A stretch of DNA of 10,389 nucleotides, from NCBI GenBank assembly GCA_015489295.1, contig WGAB01000199.1, positions 1-10,389 of the forward strand, written 5' to 3'. The notes below the pieces were generated by a model, which had not been told where the DNA came from, ran no database searches, and saw only the letters and a program-made list of their open reading frames with translations. The position numbers and the translations under genes were made by a program. Numbering within the stretch: the first letter of the stretch is position 1; each line of letters begins with the position of its first letter. This stretch comes from Caldifarciminota bacterium. GTDB taxonomy: Bacteria; WOR-3; Hydrothermia; WGAB01. Below, piece by piece: positions 1 through 5,726 of this stretch.

Positions 1-1112
1 ATGCGGGCCTCCTTGATGGTGTCGCCGGTTTCCGCGTCAAAGACGAAGCCGCCGATGCCCTGGCCCGCGCGCTCCACGAAGTCCAGCATGGCCTGGCGGT
101 TCTCTTCAAAGATGCCGGGGATCTGGCTGTAGGGGGGCACGAACTCATCGGCCAGCTCAATGGTCCAGTCGATGTCGGAATCGATGCCGTAGGAATAGTC
201 GTTGAGATCGCCCAGGGTCTGGTACCACTGGTACCCCTCGGTCACCCAGTAGCCGTTGTAGCTGGCGTAGTGTTCGGAGATCTCCACGATCTGGGTGCTG
301 TCGGGCGGGGGATCCGGGGCCCAGTTCCAGATGTAGTTCACCACCTCGCCGTAGGTGTGGTACGACAGGGACAGGGTGAAGTTGTGCTGCTGGCTGAACT
401 CGTACATGGCCTGGGTTTCGGGCTGGCTGTAGGGGTAGGACGAAGACCCCTCGCCGCCCCACATGTAGCCGTAGTCGCGGTTCAGGTCCACATTGTTGGC
501 GTTCCGGCGTTGCTGCATTTCGTGGCCGTCGGGGTTGAACAGGGGCATGATCCAGATCTCGCGCTCGTTCACCAGTTCGGTGACCTGGGGATCGGTGCCG
601 TAGTTGTCCAGGAGGTACTGGGCGAATATATAGGGAATCTCGGTGGAGGGCCATTCGTTGCCGTGGTGGGTGCCCACGATGCGGACCTCAGGTTCAAACT
701 CCCGCTGGTTCACATTGTCGGAGATCTTGAGGAACACGAGGGCCCGGCCCTGAACGGAATAGCCGATGGTATCCAGCCGGGCGATGTCGGGATGGGCCTG
801 CACCAGGGCCGAGAGATCGTTCATCAGGGAATTGTAGGAGTGGTAATCGCGGTAGCGGTTCCACACCCGGGACCGCAGTGAGTCCAGGTCGGCCACCACC
901 TCAAAGCGGTAGCCGTAGCGTTGCAGGGCTTGCAGGTCATAGACGATGGCCGTGAGGGTTCCGTTCCGATAGCCCTCCACGTCCACATTGCCGGTTTGGG
1001 CCAGGCGGTGCACCTGGTGGGGAGGCACCCCGTGGAGTTTCACCAGGTACTCGGCCCGGGCAGTGCCCCAGAGCAGCACACTGCCCACAACAAACCACAT
1101 CCATCGTTTCAT
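1..1112 (-). CDS. Secreted M14 zinc carboxypeptidase, C-terminus cut by window edge
   Basis: This should be an exported metallo-carboxypeptidase that removes C-terminal residues from peptides outside the cytoplasm or at the cell surface. The 370 visible residues start with a signal peptide (MKRWMWF, hydrophobic core, likely cut after ARA at residue 20), then a short pro-region (about 21-84) and the M14 catalytic domain (about 85-350). Visible active-site residues are the zinc ligands H150 and E153 (HGNE) and H252 (in SYHTYGE), N211-R212 in DLNRDYGY for binding the substrate carboxylate, and E319 in WTIELADEF as general base. From about residue 352 the GIGGFVFDAETGDT segment looks like the start of a carboxypeptidase regulatory-like beta-sandwich, which runs off the left edge, so any sorting tail is unseen. 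The start is supported by AAGGAGG eleven bases upstream and by the signal peptide. The gene lies 29 bases after the HAD gene and is probably the last visible member of the C25-HAD-M14 operon. Substrate specificity (CPA- or CPB-type) cannot be told. Confidence 0.93.
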   Translation of the reverse strand, partial: MKRWMWFVVGSVLLWGTARAEYLVKLHGVPPHQVHRLAQTGNVDVEGYRNGTLTAIVYDLQALQRYGYRFEVVADLDSLRSRVWNRYRDYHSYNSLMNDLSALVQAHPDIARLDTIGYSVQGRALVFLKISDNVNQREFEPEVRIVGTHHGNEWPSTEIPYIFAQYLLDNYGTDPQVTELVNEREIWIMPLFNPDGHEMQQRRNANNVDLNRDYGYMWGGEGSSSYPYSQPETQAMYEFSQQHNFTLSLSYHTYGEVVNYIWNWAPDPPPDSTQIVEISEHYASYNGYWVTEGYQWYQTLGDLNDYSYGIDSDIDWTIELADEFVPPYSQIPGIFEENRQAMLDFVERAGQGIGGFVFDAETGDTIKEAR

Positions 1113-1141
1113 GGGAAACCAAACCTCCTTGGCCAAGGGCC
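1113..1141 (-). promoter_or_regulatory. Ribosome binding site of the M14 gene, inside a palindrome
   Basis: On the minus strand AAGGAGG (1130-1124) lies eleven bases before the ATG at 1112, a little further than usual. It overlaps a perfect 12-base palindrome, CCTTGGCCAAGG (1127-1138). The palindrome has no loop, so only a weak 4-bp hairpin could form in RNA. I see no promoter here, which fits read-through from the HAD gene. Confidence 0.6.
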
Positions 1142-1936
1142 TCAGGCCGGGCTCTGGAGCCACCGGCTGAGGTTCTGCACCACGGTAACCCCTTCGGTGC
1201 TGGCGGGCACCTCGTCGGCGGAGGTGACCCCGGTGAGCACCAGCAGGGCGGGAATCTTTAAACGGCGGGCACCGACGATGTCGGTGTCCCAGCGGTCGCC
1301 GATCATCAAAGCCTGTTCGGGTTCCACCTTCAGGATTTCCAGCGCCAGCCGGAACATCTGGGGCTGGGGTTTGCCAATCACGATGTGGGGCTCGCGGCCC
1401 GCGGCGGTTTGCAGGGCGCTCACGACGGCGCCGGCGCCCGGCGCCGGCCCGGTTTCCGTGGGAAAGGTGGCATCGGTATTGGTGGCCACGAAGAGGGCGC
1501 CCTTCTGGATGCTGCGCTGGCCGGCCCAGAGTTTGGCGTAGGACAGGCGGCGGTCCAGCCCCACCACCACGGCCTCGGGCTGATAGCCCCTTTGCAGCAC
1601 GGCGTCGGAATCGGTCTCGTACCGGATGCCCAGAAGTTCCAGTTCCTGGGTGATGCCCTCTTCGCCGATGACAAAGGTCTTGAGGATGCCCCGGCGTTTG
1701 AGCCAGAGGGCGGCGGCATAGCCGCTGGTCAACACATGGGTTTCCGGCACCTCCAGGCCCAGGGCCCGAAGCCGCTCCAGGTATCGGGCACGGGTGGTGG
1801 TAGAGTTGTTGGTGAGGAACACCATGGGCAGGTCCAGAGCCCGGAGCACCTTCAGGTTCTCCTCAATGGGCTCCTGGCCGCGCCACAGCACCCCATCCAT
1901 GTCCACCAGCAGTGCCCGATACCTGGAGGGTTTCAT
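1142..1936 (-). CDS. HAD-superfamily class IIA phosphatase (NagD / p-nitrophenyl phosphatase type)
   Basis: This is a cytoplasmic phosphatase of the haloacid dehalogenase superfamily, subclass IIA. The subclass includes NagD, phosphoglycolate/PLP phosphatases and 4-nitrophenyl phosphatases acting on small phosphorylated metabolites. All four motifs are present in 264 residues, the normal family length: motif I DMDGVLWRG (nucleophile D12, acid/base D14), motif II LTNNST (T42), motif III VIGKPQP (K189), and motif IV IGDRWDTDI (D214, D219, for Mg). The C2-type cap between about 75 and 180 includes VVVGLDRRLSY and the TNTDATFP stretch typical of NagD-like proteins. There is no signal peptide or membrane segment. 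The ATG follows the TGA of the C25 gene after one base and has no clear Shine-Dalgarno of its own, so translation is probably coupled. Its natural substrate cannot be read from sequence, and a role in housekeeping metabolite repair is as likely as a link to the flanking exported peptidases. Confidence 0.92.
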   Translation of the reverse strand: MKPSRYRALLVDMDGVLWRGQEPIEENLKVLRALDLPMVFLTNNSTTTRARYLERLRALGLEVPETHVLTSGYAAALWLKRRGILKTFVIGEEGITQELELLGIRYETDSDAVLQRGYQPEAVVVGLDRRLSYAKLWAGQRSIQKGALFVATNTDATFPTETGPAPGAGAVVSALQTAAGREPHIVIGKPQPQMFRLALEILKVEPEQALMIGDRWDTDIVGARRLKIPALLVLTGVTSADEVPASTEGVTVVQNLSRWLQSPA

Positions 1937-1940
1937 GTCA
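1934..1940 (-). other. Stop-start junction with one-base gap (TGACATG)
   Basis: On the minus strand the TGA ending the C25 gene (1940-1938) is followed by one C and then the ATG of the HAD gene (1936-1934). No purine-rich ribosome binding site lies just upstream. This arrangement usually means that terminating ribosomes re-initiate, so the two proteins are made from one message. Confidence 0.8.
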
Positions 1941-4900
1941 GCGAAGTTTCAGGATCTTCCGGGTCAGGCTCCGGGAACCCGCCTGGAGCCGCACGAAGTA
2001 CAGCCCCTGGCCCACGGAACGGGCATGCTGATCGGTCCCGTTCCAGGTCACGGTATGCACGCCCGGCGTCAGGGTTCCCTGGACCAGCGTGGCCACGCGC
2101 CGACCGGCGACATCAAACACCTCCAGCCGTACCTTCTCCCGCGATGGCAGGGTGAACCGGAGGGTTACCTGCCCACGGAAGGGGTTGGGGCTGGGGGGTG
2201 CCAGCGTGAGCCGGGCCGGCGTACGGGTAGTGCCCTCGTTCACCGAGGTCAGCACGCCGAAGAACTCCTCAATGGCCCGTACGAGGTCCAGCTTGGTAAA
2301 GGTCCCGTCCGCAAGGCCAGCCAGTTCAAAGGACAGGCCCACGGTTTTGTAGTTTCCGGCGTCGTAGGCCACACCGCAGTAGTACTGGGGCGACTGGTTC
2401 TGGAAGATGTTGAAGGCGCCGCTGGCCGTGGCGTTCAGGTGGTCGATCCAGTCGTTTTCGCCGGTGTAGCTAAAGACCATGCCCTCCGTAAAGGTGCCGG
2501 CGAGGCCCAGTACGGTCCCCAGGTCGCCCGTGCCATCCTCATTGGAAGACAGGCCAAACAGCGGGCGGAAGTCGTAGCCACCGGCGTACTCGGCGTCGTA
2601 GTACCACACGTCGCCGCCCTCCAGGTAGAGGTTGCCGCCATGCTCCAGCACATAGGACTCCAGGAGCGAGGCCTCGGGCGAGCCGGCATCAATGCGGTAG
2701 TTGTCGGAGAAAATGCCCACGGTCACAAAGATGGACTCGTAGTAGGGCACGTCCTCGGCATAGGTCATGAGGTCGGTGGTGTAGTCGCCGGTCAGGCCCA
2801 GGGAATCCAGCAGGGCCGCGATCACCGGGCCGGAGGTGTGGTTGGGGTCTGGATCCCACACCAGGTAGTGGCCGCCCACGCCGATCATCAGGGTGAGGGT
2901 GTCGGTGAAGGTGTAGATGCCGCTCGTGGCAGTCAATACCAGGGTGGCCATGTGGTGCACCGGCGTCGAGGAATCCGCCACGAGGCTCACCGGATCGGTG
3001 GCCACCACCTGATCGGGGGCGATAGCGTCAAAGGCGGCAGTGGAATCCGTCAGGGTTACATAAGGGTCCTGGGTCCGTACCACCAGGTTGCCGGCCTGGG
3101 CCGCCACGAACCCGGAGTTCAGGAGGTACAGGGTGAGGTCGGCGGCCTCGCCGGGGTCCACCACGCCGTTGCCTCCGGCATCGGCCACCTCGTAGTGGTC
3201 CAGTTCCAGCACCGGGGTACCGGCGGTAAAGGACACCGGCGAAGTCCAGGTATCGCCTGCGCTGGACACAAAGAGCACCTCAAAGGACACGGCCTCGCCG
3301 TTGGTCAGATTCTGGTTCACGGTGAAAGCAAAGGCCGGGTCCACGGCCACCGAATCGCCCGGATTCAGGGTGCCCAGGTTCTCCTCGCCGTCGGTGATGC
3401 TGACCGCGGGGTGGCTGCTGGTCAGGTAGGCCGTCACCCCGGGGGCCGGCTGGTTGCCCCAGTTCTTGGCGATGATGCCCAGGGTGGCGGATTCGTTGGG
3501 GCTCAGGTAGCCGTCATCGTTGTCGTCGTGGAGCATCGTGCCCATGAGAGCCACATAGGGCGCATTGCTCACCACCTGGAGCGGCGTATAGGAGGGCCGA
3601 TGGTTGTGGGCGGTAACCGTCACTGTAAGCTGGGCCACGGTGGTGAGGTTCAAGGAAACCTGGGCGGTGCCCGAGGCGTCGGTCCAGGCGGTGCCCAGGA
3701 TGGAATCGTCCAGGGTTACGGCCACCAGGGCCTCGGCCACGGGGCCCGAGTTGTCGTTCACATTCACGGTGAGCTGGGAAGGACCCAGGGGCACGCCGCC
3801 GGCGTGGCTCACATACAGGGTGTCCGGCACCAGGGTGAACACATCCATGGCCGGATCGCCCTGCAGGTTGTACATCTCAAAGTAGCGGCGGACGGTGCCG
3901 GTATTGCCGTAGTGCAGGTAGAGGTCGTACTTGGCGCGGTTCACGAAGCCCATGATCCAGGTCATGGAGGAATCAAACCACTCGTCAAACATCCGCCGCT
4001 GGAGGATGTCGTCTTCGTCCCAGTAGGAGGTGACCGAAGAGCCCAGGGCGGCAGCTGCGCCCTTGTCCTGGGCCCGCAGCCAGGCCTCCATGAAGCACTC
4101 GCCCACGGTGTAATCGCCCGTCAGGCAGGCGTAGCTCTGCACCATGGGGTAGCGGTCCGTGTTGGTCAGGTTGTTGATGTCGCCGATCTCAAAGGAAGGC
4201 CCGGCCCAGCCGTATTCGTAGCCGTGGCCCGAGTAGATGGCCATGCTCCGGCCCTCGTTCAGGGCCGTGGCCACGGGCGTGCCGGTGCCGTAATACTCAA
4301 ACAGGGAGTCGGCGATCATGCCGTGGGCGCGCACGATGGCCATGCAGTAAAGGTGAGTGCCTTCGGCCACCTGGTGATAACTGCCGTCGTCGGAGGCCAT
4401 GAAGTAGGCCTTCTGGGCCCAGTCGTAACCGTAGGACCAGGCGGTGGTTTCGTAGGTCAGGATCTTGTCCACCACGGCCTGGAGCTGGTTTGCATCGGTT
4501 ACGCTCCAGCGCCCCACATAGAGGTCGGGGAAGTAGTCGCTGTTGTCCACCAGGCCGTAGTTGAGGTCGGTGGGCGGCGTGCCCGTGCCCTGGCCGGTGA
4601 AGTTGGGGACCCGGTCCACATCGCCCACGAGCAGCACAAAGGTGGGCGGAACTTCCCAGGTGTTGTAAGCGTTCAGGATGTAATTGCGGATGGCGGTGTT
4701 GGAGGACCCGGTTTGAGAGGTGGGCACCGCCACGGTGTAGAACCCCATCCGGTTGCGCCATTCCACATAGGGCTGCACCACCGACAGGAACTCATCGGGC
4801 ACGATCATCAACATGCCCACGGGATCGGCCGGGATGTTCCGCGGCCCTTCCCCAAAGGCGTTGGGCACCAAAGACCGCAAAAGTTCGCGGGTAAAGGGAT

Positions 4901-5498
4901 CGTTGTACTTGCGCAGCGACGCTTCGTAGGCGGCGACATTGGCATTCCGGATGTCCACCGTGACCTCAAAGTCCTCCAGCCGGGCCACCCGGCGCACGGG
5001 ATCGTACTTTACCGGGAAGATTTCCACCAGCATCAGGCGGTGGCCCCGCAGACGGCCGGCCTCGGTGATCCGCACGTTCTCGCTCGGGTAAAGGCCGGGT
5101 GTGTTGTAGGCTTCCTCGTCGTAGGCAAAGCGAACCTTGGGGTTCGGTACCTTGGGCACCGGGGGCTGCACCGGGTACAGCCGCAGCTGCTGTTCTCTAC
5201 TGCCGAGCACCCGGTACGAGACCTCCACTGAAGCCCCTTCGGGCACCTCAATGAGTTTGCGATAGACCGGGACCTCCGGCTTGCCGACCTCGGCAAGCAC
5301 CCCGGCCTCCGGCAACTGGAGCCGCTGGAACTCGCCCTGTTCTGTGGATACCGGGACCAGCACGGCCCGGTTCACGGTTTCGCCCCGCAGGGTGATGCGG
5401 GTGCCTCCGTTTTCTACCTGGACTTGCAGGGCTGCCAGGGATCCGGTTACGAAAAGGATCCCCAGGAGCCCCAGGCCTGTACGCCACACACTTCGCAT
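1938..5498 (-). CDS. Secreted gingipain-family (C25) cysteine peptidase with type IX-like C-terminal sorting domain
   Basis: This is an exported cysteine endopeptidase of 1186 residues. Its order of parts is: signal peptide (about 1-23, MRSVWRTGLG then a hydrophobic core); gingipain-type propeptide (about 24-225, with GKPEVPVYRKLIEVPEGA); C25 catalytic domain (about 226-553); Ig-like domain (about 556-640); two tandem repeats of about 116 residues with EF-hand-like acidic loops; a globular domain (about 875-1085) that resembles glutamine-amidotransferase/ThuA-like folds; and a FlgD/Por-type sorting domain (about 1100-1186, PNPF at 1104-1107, VFDVAGRRVATL, basic end KILKLR). The catalytic dyad is H425 in YSGHGYEY and C458 in QSYACLTGDY. 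Their 33-residue spacing equals that of gingipain RgpB (H211/C244). The frame stays open far upstream, to 6860, over the opposite gene. The start at 5498 is chosen for GGAGG six bases before it and for the signal peptide. It is probably the first gene of the operon. An alternative is a PorU-like sortase, which is also a C25 protein with a retained C-terminal domain. Cleavage specificity is unknown. Confidence 0.93.
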   Translation of the reverse strand: MRSVWRTGLGLLGILFVTGSLAALQVQVENGGTRITLRGETVNRAVLVPVSTEQGEFQRLQLPEAGVLAEVGKPEVPVYRKLIEVPEGASVEVSYRVLGSREQQLRLYPVQPPVPKVPNPKVRFAYDEEAYNTPGLYPSENVRITEAGRLRGHRLMLVEIFPVKYDPVRRVARLEDFEVTVDIRNANVAAYEASLRKYNDPFTRELLRSLVPNAFGEGPRNIPADPVGMLMIVPDEFLSVVQPYVEWRNRMGFYTVAVPTSQTGSSNTAIRNYILNAYNTWEVPPTFVLLVGDVDRVPNFTGQGTGTPPTDLNYGLVDNSDYFPDLYVGRWSVTDANQLQAVVDKILTYETTAWSYGYDWAQKAYFMASDDGSYHQVAEGTHLYCMAIVRAHGMIADSLFEYYGTGTPVATALNEGRSMAIYSGHGYEYGWAGPSFEIGDINNLTNTDRYPMVQSYACLTGDYTVGECFMEAWLRAQDKGAAAALGSSVTSYWDEDDILQRRMFDEWFDSSMTWIMGFVNRAKYDLYLHYGNTGTVRRYFEMYNLQGDPAMDVFTLVPDTLYVSHAGGVPLGPSQLTVNVNDNSGPVAEALVAVTLDDSILGTAWTDASGTAQVSLNLTTVAQLTVTVTAHNHRPSYTPLQVVSNAPYVALMGTMLHDDNDDGYLSPNESATLGIIAKNWGNQPAPGVTAYLTSSHPAVSITDGEENLGTLNPGDSVAVDPAFAFTVNQNLTNGEAVSFEVLFVSSAGDTWTSPVSFTAGTPVLELDHYEVADAGGNGVVDPGEAADLTLYLLNSGFVAAQAGNLVVRTQDPYVTLTDSTAAFDAIAPDQVVATDPVSLVADSSTPVHHMATLVLTATSGIYTFTDTLTLMIGVGGHYLVWDPDPNHTSGPVIAALLDSLGLTGDYTTDLMTYAEDVPYYESIFVTVGIFSDNYRIDAGSPEASLLESYVLEHGGNLYLEGGDVWYYDAEYAGGYDFRPLFGLSSNEDGTGDLGTVLGLAGTFTEGMVFSYTGENDWIDHLNATASGAFNIFQNQSPQYYCGVAYDAGNYKTVGLSFELAGLADGTFTKLDLVRAIEEFFGVLTSVNEGTTRTPARLTLAPPSPNPFRGQVTLRFTLPSREKVRLEVFDVAGRRVATLVQGTLTPGVHTVTWNGTDQHARSVGQGLYFVRLQAGSRSLTRKILKLR
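2895..3545 (-). repeat. Two tandem beta-sandwich repeats with EF-hand-like loops, within the C25 peptidase
   Basis: Residues about 652-767 and 768-868 of the C25 protein look like two diverged copies of one extracellular module of the CARDB/Ig-like kind. Each opens with an acidic calcium-type loop: copy 1 is DDNDDGYLSPNE (658-669), which has acceptable residues at EF-hand positions 1, 3, 5, 6, 9 and 12. Copy 2 is DAGGNGVVDPGE (773-784), which has a glycine at position 3. Both continue with N-x-G, then a P-x-V-(S/T)-(I/L)-T-D strand and a D-P near the middle. The loops are 115 residues apart. Calcium binding is inferred from the loop pattern only. Confidence 0.6.
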
Positions 5499-5592
5499 GG
5501 ACAACCTCCAATTTGGGGATAGGCAACCAAAGGAACCAACGGGGGGATGGGTTCCCCGGGTACACCTCCGCCACAAAATCGCATGAGAACCT
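5499..5592 (-). promoter_or_regulatory. Leader and ribosome binding site of the C25 gene
   Basis: GGAGG (minus strand, 5509-5505) lies six bases before the ATG at 5498 and decides the start of a frame that is open much further upstream. The leader downstream of the TATAAT box would be about 90 nt. It carries a modest inverted repeat, GGAACC (5532-5537) with GGTTCC (5550-5555), whose 12-base loop is too long to call a terminator. I recognise no known riboswitch. Confidence 0.65.
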
Positions 5593-5622
5593 ATTATACC
5601 CCCCGGCGCGGAGACCGCACAA
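5593..5622 (-). promoter_or_regulatory. Candidate promoter of the C25-HAD-M14 operon
   Basis: The minus strand reads a perfect TATAAT (5598-5593) in otherwise GC-rich DNA. Eighteen bases upstream is TTGTGC (5622-5617), which matches only the first three positions of TTGACA. Transcription would begin near 5586. The -10 is strong and the -35 is poor, so an activator may be needed. The same bases read TATTAT (5592-5597) on the plus strand, one mismatch from consensus, but without a -35 there. Confidence 0.5.
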
Positions 5623-5677
5623 ATCCGCCCGGGCTCTTCTTTGCGGCATGTTTCTTGATCTCCCTGCTCAAACACTT

Positions 5678-5718
5678 TTTCAAACAGGGGGCGTCTATCC
5701 TGTCCTTGAAACAGGAGG
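5678..5718 (+). promoter_or_regulatory. Leader inverted repeat and Shine-Dalgarno of the 779-residue surface protein gene
   Basis: AGGAGG (5713-5718) lies eight bases before the ATG at 5727 and is a strong ribosome binding site. Just upstream, TTTCAA-ACAGG (5678-5688) can pair with CCTGT (5699-5703) and TTGAAA (5706-5711), giving an 11-bp stem with a two-base bulge (5704-5705) and a 10-base loop. CCTGT can also pair with a second ACAGG (5711-5715) that includes the start of the Shine-Dalgarno. The two pairings exclude each other. It may be a translational switch or a protein-binding dyad. No clear plus-strand promoter was found in 5600-5680. Confidence 0.5.
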
Positions 5719-5726
5719 TTTACCCC

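Noticed and set aside
270..881. Plus-strand frame of 203 codons opposite the M14 carboxypeptidase, and a similar one at 921-1541.
   Set aside because: Both are shadows; all M14 and HAD motifs lie on the minus strand.
1127..1138. Perfect palindrome CCTTGGCCAAGG as an operator.
   Set aside because: It sits within an operon gap and overlaps the Shine-Dalgarno. A single 12-base GC-rich palindrome is not enough evidence for a binding site.
1794..5231. Plus-strand open frame of 1145 codons opposite the C25 peptidase gene.
   Set aside because: Its translation is low-complexity, rich in G, H and V with no domain, and it is an antisense shadow of a GC-rich gene with strong codon bias. The minus strand carries a signal peptide, a catalytic dyad and a sorting domain.
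5532..5555. Inverted repeat GGAACC...GGTTCC in the C25 leader as a possible terminator.
   Set aside because: Only six pairs with a 12-base loop and no following T-run on either strand.
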